In this document: positions 26,138-35,011 of the stretch, piece after piece
Layout: every line of letters starts with the position of its first letter
Numbering within the stretch: position 1 is the stretch's first letter
Program-made: the position numbers and the translations under genes
The notes under the pieces: generated by a model
Database searches by the model: none
Told to the model about the DNA's origin: nothing
Seen by the model: the letters and a program-made list of their open reading frames with translations, nothing else
Source of the DNA: Calothrix sp. PCC 7716
GTDB taxonomy: Bacteria; Cyanobacteriota; Cyanobacteriia; Cyanobacteriales; Nostocaceae
DNA: 64,000 nt
Direction: 5' to 3'
NCBI RefSeq assembly: GCF_019977735.1
Contig: NZ_AP025019.1
Coordinates: 1-64,000, forward strand

Positions 26138-26313
26138 CGATTTGATTAATATTATGTAGTTATTTGTCTAAACTCAGTTGGAAAATGTATTGATTGATGT
26201 AAAATATGTAAAGTTTTGTTTTATGAAGAGTAAATTACCTCCATTTTCTAAATCAAACTCATTAGCTATTTCTAATTGACTCGATAAGTGTTAAGTTTAT
26301 TCAGGAACGAAAT

Positions 26314-27255
26314 ATGCGAATTGCTCATGATGTGACAGAACTGATTGGCAAGACTCCTTTAGTTCAACTAAACAAGATTTCTTTGTCTGAAGGATGTTTG
26401 GCAAGAATTGTTGTGAAACTAGAAGGAATGAACCCAGTCGCTTCGGTAAAAGACCGTATTGCCGTAAGTATGGTTAATGCGGCAGAAGTTGCTGGGTTAA
26501 TTTTCCCAGACAAAAGTATATTAGTGGAGCCTACTTCTGGTAATACAGGTATTGCTTTAGCAATGGTAGCGGCTGCGCGCGGCTACCGTTTAATTTTAAC
26601 AATGCCTGAAACTATGAGCTTGGAACGACGTGCGATGCTCAGAGCTTATGGTGCAACTCTTGAATTGACACCTGGAATCGAAGGAATGCGGGGCGCAATT
26701 GCACGTGCTGAGGAAATAGTTGCTAACACTCCCAACGCTTTTATGCTACAACAATTTCGTAACCCAGCTAATCCGCAAATACATAGGGAAACTACCGCTC
26801 ATGAAATTTGGTTGGATACAGATGGGGAAGTAGATATCCTTGTAGCTGGGGTGGGTACTGGTGGAACAATTACTGGAGTTGCAGAAGCAATTAAACAACG
26901 TAAGCCGAGTTTTAAGGCTATTGCTGTTGAACCCAAGTACAGTCCTGTTCTTTCTGGCGGCAAACCAGGAGCGCATAAAATTCAGGGGATTGGTGCCGGA
27001 TTTATGCCAGAGATTCTTCGTACAGATTTGATTGATGAAGTAATTAGCGTTAGTGATGAAGAGGCAATGGTTTATGGACGACGTTTGGCGAAAGAAGAAG
27101 GATTATTGTCAGGAATATCGTCCGGCGCCGCTTTGTATGCTGCAATTCAGGTAGCTAAACGTCCAGAAAATGCAGGTTGTCTAATTGTAATGGTGCAGCC
27201 TTCTTTTGGGGAACGCTATCTTAGTACAGCAATGTTTCAAGAACTGGCTTCTTAA
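26314..27255 (+). CDS. cysK: Cysteine synthase (O-acetylserine sulfhydrylase), CysK type
   Basis: 313 residues, normal length. The PLP lysine is Lys46 in ASVKDRIA, the substrate loop is TSGNTGIAL (74-82), the phosphate-binding GTGGTITG follows, and SGISSGAAL lies near the end. It makes cysteine from O-acetylserine and sulfide. Metal islands use extra copies to supply cysteine for glutathione and metal-thiol ligands; that role is inference. The next gene, a persulfide dioxygenase, starts 36 bp after its stop, so the two are probably one unit. No regulatory box was seen upstream. Confidence 0.93.
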   Translation: MRIAHDVTELIGKTPLVQLNKISLSEGCLARIVVKLEGMNPVASVKDRIAVSMVNAAEVAGLIFPDKSILVEPTSGNTGIALAMVAAARGYRLILTMPETMSLERRAMLRAYGATLELTPGIEGMRGAIARAEEIVANTPNAFMLQQFRNPANPQIHRETTAHEIWLDTDGEVDILVAGVGTGGTITGVAEAIKQRKPSFKAIAVEPKYSPVLSGGKPGAHKIQGIGAGFMPEILRTDLIDEVISVSDEEAMVYGRRLAKEEGLLSGISSGAALYAAIQVAKRPENAGCLIVMVQPSFGERYLSTAMFQELAS

Positions 27256-27291
27256 TAGTAATTTTTAAACTTGATGCTGGAGTAAATTAGA

Positions 27292-27990
27292 ATGCTTTTT
27301 CGCCAACTCTTTGACAAAGAAAGTAGCACATATACTTACCTGATTGCAGACCTGACTACAAAAAATGCCCTTTTAGTTGACCCGGTGCTAGAACAGGTCG
27401 AACGAGATAGCAAGTTACTGGAAGAATTGGAACTAACTCTACGCTATTGCTTAGAAACGCATATCCATGCTGACCATATCACTGGAACTGAGCAATTGCG
27501 GCAAAGAACAGGTTGTTTAGGTATTGTTCCAGATAAAACTCAAACTAGTTGTGCAGACCAACAAATTCATGATGGAGAAGTGTTACAACTTGGGTCGGTA
27601 ACTATTAAAGCTATATTTACCCCTGGTCATACCGATAGTCACATGGCTTATTTAGTCAATAGTGACAGAGTTCTAACTGGGGATGCTCTCTTGATTCGAG
27701 GTTGTGGAAGAACAGATTTTCAGAGTGGAAATGCAGGAATTTTATTTGATTCAGTTACACAAAAACTTTTTACCTTGCCTTTAGAAACTTTAATTTATCC
27801 TGGTCACGACTACCGAGGAAATACAGTATCTACTATTGGAGAAGAAAAGCGTTGGAATCCTCGCTTTGTCGGACGAGACCGCACAAGTTTTATCAAATTC
27901 ATGTCAAATCTCAATTTACCCAAACCCCAAAAAATGATGGAAGCGTTGCCTGCAAACGAACATTGCGGTGATGTTAATGCCATGCCCTAA
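27292..27990 (+). CDS. Metallo-beta-lactamase-fold persulfide dioxygenase (ETHE1-like)
   Basis: 232 residues, typical of ETHE1-type enzymes. Iron-binding motifs are THIHADH (57, 59, 61, 62), the TPGHTDSH His, the Asp in TGDALLIRGCGRTDFQ, and the His in YPGHDYRG. This enzyme oxidises glutathione persulfide to sulfite in the cytoplasm. It lies 36 bp after cysK, linking sulfide use with removal of excess persulfide. A diverged duplicate of its last 45 codons lies 2.9 kb downstream. Confidence 0.9.
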   Translation: MLFRQLFDKESSTYTYLIADLTTKNALLVDPVLEQVERDSKLLEELELTLRYCLETHIHADHITGTEQLRQRTGCLGIVPDKTQTSCADQQIHDGEVLQLGSVTIKAIFTPGHTDSHMAYLVNSDRVLTGDALLIRGCGRTDFQSGNAGILFDSVTQKLFTLPLETLIYPGHDYRGNTVSTIGEEKRWNPRFVGRDRTSFIKFMSNLNLPKPQKMMEALPANEHCGDVNAMP

Positions 27991-28288
27991 TCTCCACAAA
28001 CTTTGAAAAACAAAAAGTTTTGCGATTGGCTTCAAGTATCTTCAAGACTAAGCGTAGTCTCGTAGTTTGTAATTGAAAGTAATTTTCGTAAAGAGGGTCA
28101 ATTTACAATATTAAAAAAGCTCAATATACTCCTGCATAACTCAACTGAAGTAAGTATGGTTTATTAAGGAAAAGCCAAATATTAAAAAGGCTTACAGAAA
28201 GTATATTGGGTAGTTGATATTTGATGATAGGTAGTTATGAAATAAAGATGAAATACCAGTAATTTTGAGAAAATGGAAGCATCAGTAA
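27991..28288. other. Intergenic region with an orphan regulatory box
   Basis: Contains the box at 28237. No gene on the minus strand to its left remains. The sequence right after the dioxygenase stop (ATCTCC) is also kept at the duplicate near 31 kb. Confidence 0.45.
28237..28254 (-). promoter_or_regulatory. Orphan ATGAAAT-N4-ATGAAAT box
   Basis: Exact repeat with spacer AAAG. No minus-strand gene follows before the convergent dioxygenase gene, so it may mark a lost gene. Confidence 0.65.
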
Positions 28289-28639
28289 TTATTTACTCCC
28301 TTGCGACATTTTTCTGTAACATTCTTCAAGCACTTGAAGTCTTGTTACAGTTGCTCCACCAGTTGGTCTTGCGGGAGGTAGGTCACAAACACCTGCGGCT
28401 GATTGTATAGTACCTTTTGGAGTATTTTTGTAACACTGTTGTAAAACTTGGAGTCTTGTTGAAGTTGCTCCACCAGTCGGTCTTGCTGGAGGAACAGAAT
28501 TACATGCAATGCGATTGGAACTACTTTGCTGCTGTATATTAGTGTTGGGTGATTCTTGTGACTGCGCGTAAACAACAGTACTAAAAGCTGTATTAAACAC
28601 AGTTAAGGTAAAAGCTGTGGCATAAATCAATTTCTTCAT
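28289..28639 (-). CDS. Small secreted protein with two Cys-flanked tandem repeats; unknown function
   Basis: 116 residues with an AGGAG ribosome site. The signal peptide MKKLIYATAFTLTVFNTAFS (cut near VYAQ) nearly copies that of DUF2808 copy 1. The mature part has a Gln/Ser-rich linker and two units of about 26 residues: C.SVPPARPTGGATSTRLQVLQQCYK and C.LPPARPTGGATVTRLQVLEECYR-like. Each unit starts and ends with a Cys, suggesting two disulfide-closed or metal-binding hairpins. I do not recognise the family. A regulatory box lies 65 bp upstream, tying it to the metal regulon. Confidence 0.75.
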   Translation of the reverse strand: MKKLIYATAFTLTVFNTAFSTVVYAQSQESPNTNIQQQSSSNRIACNSVPPARPTGGATSTRLQVLQQCYKNTPKGTIQSAAGVCDLPPARPTGGATVTRLQVLEECYRKMSQGSK

Positions 28640-28704
28640 CTCTATTCTCCTGGTTTAATTTAGTTACTCAATAGCCTCTACATTTATTATTGTGATAGCT
28701 GTTT

Positions 28705-28722
28705 ATGAAATTAAGATGAAAT
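28705..28722 (-). promoter_or_regulatory. ATGAAAT-N4-ATGAAAT box upstream of the two-repeat secreted protein
   Basis: Exact repeat with spacer TAAG, 65 bp upstream of the start. Confidence 0.85.
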
Positions 28723-29140
28723 TTTACTTGCTTAAAGTTTATTTTTTTATATGCAATTTGAATTTTACTTGTAAAAAATTATGATAAAGTCATACGAACC
28801 AAGTCGAGTTGTCAAAATTGTTACCTGTAGATAAATTCGAGTATTTACAAAGGCTTGGAAAATTTTAACAACCTGTTCCAAGTTTTTTAATATTTTAACT
28901 TATGGTGCTGTATTAAAATGATTAAAGCGTTTGTATATGCTGCCGACCAACACCTAGGCTGCATTAGCTCAATGCTTATAAACCGAGCCTTAAAAGGCGC
29001 CGACCACTCAAGCACAGGTGTCACAACAATGGATTCATTTTAAAGATATCAAGTAGCCCAGCAATATAAATGTTCTAATGGCGGATAGAGTGGTGAATAA
29101 TTGGGTAGGCGCCCTTCTGGTTTGGGAGGGCACCATTATT

Positions 29141-29166
29141 GGAGAGCGAAAAATTTTTCGCTCTCC
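29141..29166. terminator. Perfect palindrome with A/T core
   Basis: GGAGAGCGAAAAA followed directly by its exact complement. It has the look of a bidirectional terminator left between vanished genes. Confidence 0.5.
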
Positions 29167-29299
29167 TACTTTGCTTTTATATATTGGTATTGCGTGATTC
29201 TTGTGACTTGGTAAGTGTAACTATACCCAAGTCCATGTTCATCTTGGTTGCCGTCAGATGTGGTAATCAGCATTCGCAAAACTGTGAAAGCATATGCAG

Positions 29300-29317
29300 A
29301 TGAAATCAGAATGAAAT
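29300..29317 (-). promoter_or_regulatory. ATGAAAT-N4-ATGAAAT box with no intact target
   Basis: Exact repeat with spacer CAGA. The intact plus-strand gene on its right would see it in reverse orientation; on its left only a 35-codon frame remains. Confidence 0.68.
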
Positions 29318-29542
29318 CCCTGTATATCATGGCATTTACTTAGAATATTCATGGGTAATCATTTTTATTTATCTATTTAATAATAAAAGATATTTGTTAT
29401 TATGATTTATGTTTGATAAATTTAAATCACTGTTCTCAACACATTTTGTTATTTAATAATTATGAATAATACAATGTATTAATTAATATTAGATAACAGT
29501 AATTCTATCATAATTTTTAATGACCTGTCGTAAAAATTTATC

Positions 29543-30652
29543 ATGTCAAAAATTTTTAGGAACTTTCTCTACGCCAGTCCAGCATTTTTGGGTACAATCT
29601 TAGGACTTATTAACAGCGCCTCTGGTGCTAAAGTTCCTACTGCTAAAACTATGTGCGATAAGTGCGATAAGGTGGTTATAACCACAGACCAAACTGCTAG
29701 CACGTTGGAACAGATTAATCAATACATTCAGGATATTCAAGCAACTAGTTCTCTGTCTCAAATAACTGATACGGTTCAGTTTTCGGATATTGCTTCGTCT
29801 AATAGTTTGAACTTGGTTGTGGAAGAGGTGGTTAAACTAGAATTGGCTCAGGAGACTAGGGAGACTAAGCCTGATAAAAGTCAGTATAACCTTTTCAATC
29901 CTACACCTAGAGAATTGATGCGGGCTTTTAATGCAGGTCGTCCTAGCAAAACCGATACTCCCTTTACTATTGATGCAGGACATTACCAAATTGAGGCAGA
30001 TTTCTTCACATATACTAGAGATGTTAATAATAAATATGCCATAGATACCAGAGCCTTCCAAATTTTTATTCCCAATTTGCGAATTGGTTTACTCAATAAC
30101 GTTGATTTTCAAATTATTCCACAAATATACAATAATGTGCGTACAAAACCCGCAAGTGGGAATAAACAAACTACTTCTGGCTTTGGTGACACTACAGTTG
30201 GCTTAAGAGTGAACTTTTGGGGCAATGATGGCGGTCAAACTGCATTTGGTATGATATCTTCAATTAAATTCCCTACTAACCAGAATAATCTGGGAAATAA
30301 TTCAATTGAAGGTGGCATTACTTTTCCCTTTGCAATACAGTTATCTAAAAATTTTAATCTTGGTATGCAGACAGCATTTAATTTCAACAAAAATGATGCT
30401 AATCCGGGGTATAATTTGGGATTTGTCAATAGTGTTGTTGTTGGCTATCAAGCTACAGACAAGCTCGGTACTTATTTCGAGTTATTTACAGACTTTTCTA
30501 CAGAAACTGGTTCACAATTTGTTGCTACGTTTGATACTGGTTTAACATATCTCCTAACAGAGAACCTCCAACTAGATGCAGGTGTCAATATCGGAATAAC
30601 TCAAGCTGCTGATGACTTCAATCCCTTTGTGGGCTTAACTATGCGGTTTTAA
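29543..30652 (+). CDS. Outer-membrane beta-barrel transporter, PF13557-like (MetA-pathway of phenol degradation type)
   Basis: 369 residues. The signal region MSKIFRNFLYASPAFLGTILG is followed by a short segment with CDKC, a linker, and from about residue 125 a barrel of alternating strands that ends in the classic Phe (FVGLTMRF). The family is annotated only as outer-membrane transporter; in cyanobacteria such genes often sit in metal clusters. A fragment of a second copy (ending DDFNPFVGFSVRF) lies at 49.3 kb. The box at 29300 is 226 bp upstream but in reverse orientation. Function beyond the barrel is unknown. Confidence 0.75.
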   Translation: MSKIFRNFLYASPAFLGTILGLINSASGAKVPTAKTMCDKCDKVVITTDQTASTLEQINQYIQDIQATSSLSQITDTVQFSDIASSNSLNLVVEEVVKLELAQETRETKPDKSQYNLFNPTPRELMRAFNAGRPSKTDTPFTIDAGHYQIEADFFTYTRDVNNKYAIDTRAFQIFIPNLRIGLLNNVDFQIIPQIYNNVRTKPASGNKQTTSGFGDTTVGLRVNFWGNDGGQTAFGMISSIKFPTNQNNLGNNSIEGGITFPFAIQLSKNFNLGMQTAFNFNKNDANPGYNLGFVNSVVVGYQATDKLGTYFELFTDFSTETGSQFVATFDTGLTYLLTENLQLDAGVNIGITQAADDFNPFVGLTMRF

Positions 30653-31186
30653 AGCATAGCTAAAGAACCCGGTTTCGTATACTTCATGGTAGACTTATAC
30701 CGATTCTTGCGTACAAAGCGCGTGCTAAAATTGTGAAAAAATTAGCTTGAAACCATTGCTCGGCTTTTATTACAGCAATTATGACCATCATAAATGTTTT
30801 ATTAATGAAATTTAAACTGTAGGTGCCTGTAAGCCTTGAAAATAAAGCAAACTTATAGACTGTAATTAAAAACTTAGCACGCTATGTACGAAAGAACCTG
30901 GAATCCTTGCTTTGTCGGACGAGAACGCACAAGTTTTATCGAATTCATGTCAAATCTCAATTTACCCAAACCCCAAAAAATGATGGAAGCTTTGCCTGCA
31001 AACGAACGTTATGGTAGTGTTGATGTCATTCTCTAATCTCCCAGTCACAGGGAAGTTTTGGAAGTATATTTTTGCGGATTCAACTGCGCTTTATAACATA
31101 GTTTGTTAGAGATAAAACAGTGAGAGGCAATGCAAGTACCCTCTCACTATAAATCCAATGAATGTTAGATAAATTTTATACTACGT
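30653..31186. other. Intergenic region containing a duplicated gene tail
   Basis: Apart from the dioxygenase tail at 30893-31036, no coding sequence, box or terminator was seen. Confidence 0.5.
30893..31036 (+). pseudogene. Duplicate C-terminal tail of the persulfide dioxygenase
   Basis: Translates as WNPCFVGRERTSFIEFMSNL then NLPKPQKMMEALPANERYGS and ends VDVIL-stop. The DNA is very close to 27852-27990, with a few substitutions, and even the bases after the stop match. The first 187 codons are absent, so it is a partial duplication or a leftover after recombination. Confidence 0.88.
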
Positions 31187-32185
31187 CTAGCTAGCGAGAT
31201 GACTCTTGACTTTATGTCTATACTGTTTGAGAAGGCTGAGAGCTTGTTTTTCAATTTGCCGCACTCGCTCTCTAGAAATACCCATATGGCACCCAATTTG
31301 TGCTAATGTAAGTTCATATCCTCCTGCTAAACCGAAACGTAAAGTTAGCACTTCCTGCTGTTGGGGAGTCAGCAAATTTAATAGGTTATGAATATCTTGG
31401 TAGAGTATTTCCCGGTCGGTGTAGTATTCAGGAGATAATCCTGTATCCTCTAGCATATCCTGTAACTGTGTATCTTGTTCGGCGCCAATTCGCATATCTA
31501 GGGAAGCAGGTTGACGAGCAAGCTGCAAATACTCTCTGACTTGACTTGGCTCTAAATTTAGTGCTTGAGCAATTTCTGTAACATTAGGGATGTGACCTAG
31601 CTTTTGAGATAATTCACGTTGAATGCGCTTGATTTTATTTAGTTTCTCAGAAACGTGAATCGGTAAACGAATAGTGCGGGATTGTTGCGCTATCGCGCGC
31701 GTAATTCCTTGACGAATCCACCAATAAGCATAAGTCGAAAACTTATAACCTAGAGTTGGGTCAAATTTCTCAACTCCGCGTTCTAATCCTAATGTACCTT
31801 CCTGAATCAAGTCCATAAATTCTAGGTTGCGTTTCTGATATTTCTTAGCAATAGACACAACCAGTCGCAGATTAGCCTTAATCATCTTCTGCTTGGCTAA
31901 CTTTCCTTCGCTCAACTGTTGAAGCAGTACATCTTGCCTCAGTTGGATTTTATCTGCCCATTCTTGTAAAGTTGGCTCGTGCTGTAATTCAACAGTCAAT
32001 TTTTCTTTAGTTTCTAACAAAATTATCATTCGTTGAATTTGCTTGGCAAAGAAAACTTCTTGCTCATAAGTCAATAAAGATATACGTCCAATTTCGTGAA
32101 GGTATGCACGCACCATATCAACCGTAGGTATTGATTCTTTCTTTTTATCATTTACTTCAGTCGGTTGTAATTTAGAATTATTCAT
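31187..32185 (-). CDS. Group 2 sigma-70 factor (SigB/SigD-like)
   Basis: 332 residues, the size of cyanobacterial group 2 sigma factors, with no long region 1.1. Region 2 holds NLRLVVSIAKKYQKRNLEFMDLIQEG and FSTYAYWWIRQGITRAI. Region 3 starts at VSEKLNKIKRIQREL, and region 4 holds LTLAQIGCHMGISRERVRQIE. It would direct RNA polymerase to non-housekeeping promoters. A box 78 bp upstream makes it a target of the island's regulator, so metal stress could be relayed to further genes. It lies 144 bp downstream of the SulP gene on the same strand. Confidence 0.93.
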   Translation of the reverse strand: MNNSKLQPTEVNDKKKESIPTVDMVRAYLHEIGRISLLTYEQEVFFAKQIQRMIILLETKEKLTVELQHEPTLQEWADKIQLRQDVLLQQLSEGKLAKQKMIKANLRLVVSIAKKYQKRNLEFMDLIQEGTLGLERGVEKFDPTLGYKFSTYAYWWIRQGITRAIAQQSRTIRLPIHVSEKLNKIKRIQRELSQKLGHIPNVTEIAQALNLEPSQVREYLQLARQPASLDMRIGAEQDTQLQDMLEDTGLSPEYYTDREILYQDIHNLLNLLTPQQQEVLTLRFGLAGGYELTLAQIGCHMGISRERVRQIEKQALSLLKQYRHKVKSHLAS

Positions 32186-32263
32186 GAGTAATTTCCGTTG
32201 AATAAATTATTAATACAAAAAACAAGAACTCAAATCACCTATTTCGTATTATTTCAGATACAG

Positions 32264-32281
32264 ATGAAATTGACATGAAAT
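32264..32281 (-). promoter_or_regulatory. ATGAAAT-N4-ATGAAAT box upstream of the sigma factor
   Basis: Exact repeat with spacer TGAC, 78 bp upstream of the start. Confidence 0.85.
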
Positions 32282-32328
32282 TTATCAGCATCTCAATACA
32301 AATTTCACTCTTTGGGGTACGTAAGCAT

Positions 32329-33864
32329 TTATAAATTATTATTCTGACTTTGAAAAGGTCTACGGAAGCGATTTTCGAGTTGTTCCCAGTGCATAACGAC
32401 CTTATTTCCTCTCTGTTCTTGTTGCTCTCTCCACATTGATAACCAATCAAGGCAAGAGTGGTCGATATAAACTAATTTATCAAGATGAACATACAACTCA
32501 GTACCTGCTGGCATTTGTTCTAGAACAGAAGCTAGCTTTGGTAGCCTAATAAATGTAGCATTTCCTTCTATATAAATATGAATTTGCCGATTTTTCTCAT
32601 CTCTATCAAGACGTAAGTTTAAGTAAGATATTTTATACACTAGTGTCATAGTGGTCAGCACAATGCCAATTACGACACCCGTGAGCAAATCAGCAGCAAC
32701 AATTCCAATAAAGGTTACAAAGAAAATTACCACAGGCATACGCCCGTACTGTTTGAGCTTGCGGATATTTTCGACTTCGACTAATTTGTAGCCTGTAACA
32801 ACCAGAATTCCAGCAAGGCTGGACATAGGAATCATTTTGAGTAAACCAGGTGCAGTAACTACTAAGACGAGAATCCATACACCGTGAAGTACTGCCGACA
32901 ATCTAGTTTTGGCGCCTGCTTTGACGTTCACAGAGCTACGAACAATCACTCCTGTCATTGGCAATACCCCTAGTACCCCGCAAACTATGTTACCAAGACC
33001 TTGTGCTGCTAATTCAACGTCAAAATCAGTTTTTGCACCTTGGTGCAGCCGATCTACCGCCGCCGCTGAGAGTAAGCTTTCTGCACTAGCAATAAAAGCG
33101 ATTGCGATGGCGGATATCAGAATCTGTAGATTTAGCAAACGAATTAAGTTGCCAAACGTAGGGATTTGAATTGCTTCGGTTATGGAAGATACGTTCACAT
33201 AGGGAATTGATAGTTGAAACAAGTTGGCTATAGCGCTAGCGACCACTACAGAAATTAATGCCCCAGGCAGTAATTTTAACTTTTGCGGCTTGAATTTATC
33301 CCAGAGCAGAAGCACGATTAAAGTAGTAACGCCAATAAAAGCCGCCATCAAATGGCTAATGTTGTCATAGTCAAAAAAAGTATGATAAATGGATATAGGA
33401 ATCGAAATCAGATTCTCGATTCCAGTTGCACGGGGCTTTTCTTTAAGCATCACATGGAATTGGGAAGCGAAAATTAGTACGCCAATACCTGCAAGCATCC
33501 CATAAATAACTGCTGGAGATATGGCGCGGAATATCTTACCAAACTTAAATATTCCCGCTAGTAACTGTATTAAACCTGCTAAGAGTATAACTGGGCCGAG
33601 CATTTCGATACCGTTGTTTTGAACTAGTTCCGCAACAATAACTGCTAGCCCAGCGGCTGGTCCACTAACTTGCAATGGTGAGCCGGAAATAGCCCCGACA
33701 ACTATTCCACCAATTATTCCTGTCACTAAACCACGAGATGGAGGAACTCCCGAAGCGAGTGCAATCCCCATAGACAGAGGAAGAGCAACGAGAAATACAA
33801 CAAAAGACGCTAGTATATCTTTACTCAAAGAACGTTTGAGTTTATTAATTTGAAGCTTTTTCAT
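32329..33864 (-). CDS. SulP-family anion transporter with STAS domain
   Basis: 511 residues: about 10-12 helices with the SulP signature LVALPLSMGIALASGVPP and QVSGPAAGLAVIV, and a C-terminal STAS domain (about 420-500, LPKLASVLEQMPAGTELYVHLDKL, VYIDHSCLDWL). SulP proteins carry sulfate, bicarbonate or molybdate; the cyanobacterial BicA is a sodium-bicarbonate member. Substrate cannot be told by eye. Sulfate would fit the cysteine and thiol genes, bicarbonate would fit pxcA. A box lies 212 bp upstream. Confidence 0.88.
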   Translation of the reverse strand: MKKLQINKLKRSLSKDILASFVVFLVALPLSMGIALASGVPPSRGLVTGIIGGIVVGAISGSPLQVSGPAAGLAVIVAELVQNNGIEMLGPVILLAGLIQLLAGIFKFGKIFRAISPAVIYGMLAGIGVLIFASQFHVMLKEKPRATGIENLISIPISIYHTFFDYDNISHLMAAFIGVTTLIVLLLWDKFKPQKLKLLPGALISVVVASAIANLFQLSIPYVNVSSITEAIQIPTFGNLIRLLNLQILISAIAIAFIASAESLLSAAAVDRLHQGAKTDFDVELAAQGLGNIVCGVLGVLPMTGVIVRSSVNVKAGAKTRLSAVLHGVWILVLVVTAPGLLKMIPMSSLAGILVVTGYKLVEVENIRKLKQYGRMPVVIFFVTFIGIVAADLLTGVVIGIVLTTMTLVYKISYLNLRLDRDEKNRQIHIYIEGNATFIRLPKLASVLEQMPAGTELYVHLDKLVYIDHSCLDWLSMWREQQEQRGNKVVMHWEQLENRFRRPFQSQNNNL

Positions 33865-34076
33865 GGTCTAATTTCCGAAAAACTACTTTTTTGCTTTAAC
33901 ATTTGCATTAATCCTAGTAATGCTATATGCGCTTTTTTCAATAGACTAAATAAGTCGTAAAACTGCTACTACTAGTCAAAAATAAAATGAAAAATGACTT
34001 ACAAAAGAAAATTTTCAAAAATAATTCCATTTTTTGTAACCGAATTAAATTACTTTATACAGCTTTACACATATTT

Positions 34077-34094
34077 ATGAAATTATGATGAAAT
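34077..34094 (-). promoter_or_regulatory. ATGAAAT-N4-ATGAAAT box upstream of the SulP gene
   Basis: Exact repeat with spacer TATG, 212 bp upstream of the start. Confidence 0.78.
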
Positions 34095-34183
34095 TTCAGC
34101 AGTCATAAAGAGATTAATTTATATAATAAGTTATTTAAATATAAAACTGCTAATTATTTATAAATTTGTATGATATTTTTAAA

Positions 34184-34207
34184 TAAAAAAACTCAGCACT
34201 GCTGAGT
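34184..34207 (-). terminator. Terminator after the czcB-czcA-sanA unit
   Basis: Stem ACTCAGC-ACT-GCTGAGT, followed on the minus strand by six T and a T-rich tail, about 70 bp past the sanA-like stop. Confidence 0.85.
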
Positions 34208-34276
34208 CTACTAATTTGTTTAAATTTTTACTATTCAGAGTTACTACGCTCGGTAGGCGCCTAATTCCAAAAACTA

Positions 34277-34960
34277 TTAAATTTTCTCAAAACGCCCTAA
34301 AAAAGTAGGTTGAGGACGGGTTATATGAACTTCCCATAATGCTTTAACGTTTGCTAACATTTCTCGCCTTAAATAAGGAATCATTCCCCACAGTCCGTAA
34401 ATTTCGATATCTGGAGTTCCTAAACCTACAGTATCTAAACCAAATCGGCGACAGGTGTAAATTGCACGAGGTAAATGATAATTTTGGGTGACAACAACAG
34501 CTTTATGTAGCCCAAAAATTTGATGAGCGCGATAACAACTCTCATAGGTGCTAAAACCAGCATAATCTAGAACAATATCTTTCATTGGTACACCCAAATT
34601 ATGAGCGTACTGCTGCATCGACCTAACCTCATTGTAGGAAACTGTACTATTATCTCCTGTCATCAGTAACTTTTTAACTCGCCCGATCTGGTAAAGTTTA
34701 ACCGCAGCTTCTACACGGTCTGCAAGCATTGGTGTTGGTTTACCATTAGCCAAAAGTCCTGCACCGAATACCATTGCTAACCGTTCTAGTGGAACTTCTT
34801 CTGGTTTGATATAACGGGTGCCATTCGTCATTAAACTGATATAAGCGGTTGCGCTTAATGGTATTATTAGCAAACTAATTAGTAAACCTAGTAATACCAA
34901 ATGCAACCAACGGAACGACCTAAAATATTTCTTCCCTCTTTTCTGTCTAAAGAATATCAT
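34277..34960 (-). CDS. SanA/YdcF-like DUF218 membrane protein
   Basis: 227 residues from the ATG at 34960 (a TTG five codons upstream is possible). One N-terminal membrane helix (LHLVLLGLLISLLIIPLSATAYI) anchors a DUF218 domain: VFGAGLLANGKPTPMLADRV, LLMTGDNSTVSYNEV, VVVTQNYHLPRAIYTCRRFG. Relatives such as SanA affect envelope permeability to vancomycin and other compounds, and the biochemical activity is unknown. Third gene of the czcB-czcA unit, 51 bp after czcA, so an envelope role during efflux stress is plausible. Confidence 0.87.
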   Translation of the reverse strand: MIFFRQKRGKKYFRSFRWLHLVLLGLLISLLIIPLSATAYISLMTNGTRYIKPEEVPLERLAMVFGAGLLANGKPTPMLADRVEAAVKLYQIGRVKKLLMTGDNSTVSYNEVRSMQQYAHNLGVPMKDIVLDYAGFSTYESCYRAHQIFGLHKAVVVTQNYHLPRAIYTCRRFGLDTVGLGTPDIEIYGLWGMIPYLRREMLANVKALWEVHITRPQPTFLGRFEKI

Positions 34961-35011
34961 TTTTGGAACTAGCAAATTAATAAATTTTTCAGCACCCCCT
35001 CAGCTAATATC

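Larger units (their letters stand above)
28640..29542. other. Long non-coding region with two boxes and a palindrome
   Basis: Contains boxes at 28705 and 29300 and a 26-bp perfect palindrome at 29141-29166. A minus-strand open frame of 35 codons (about 29171-29278, ending TYQVTRITQYQYIKAK) lies just inside the 29300 box and may be a gene tail. Nothing else recognised. Confidence 0.45.
33865..34276. other. Promoter region of the SulP gene and end of the czcBA operon
   Basis: Contains the box at 34077 and the terminator at 34184. Otherwise AT-rich without genes. Confidence 0.6.
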
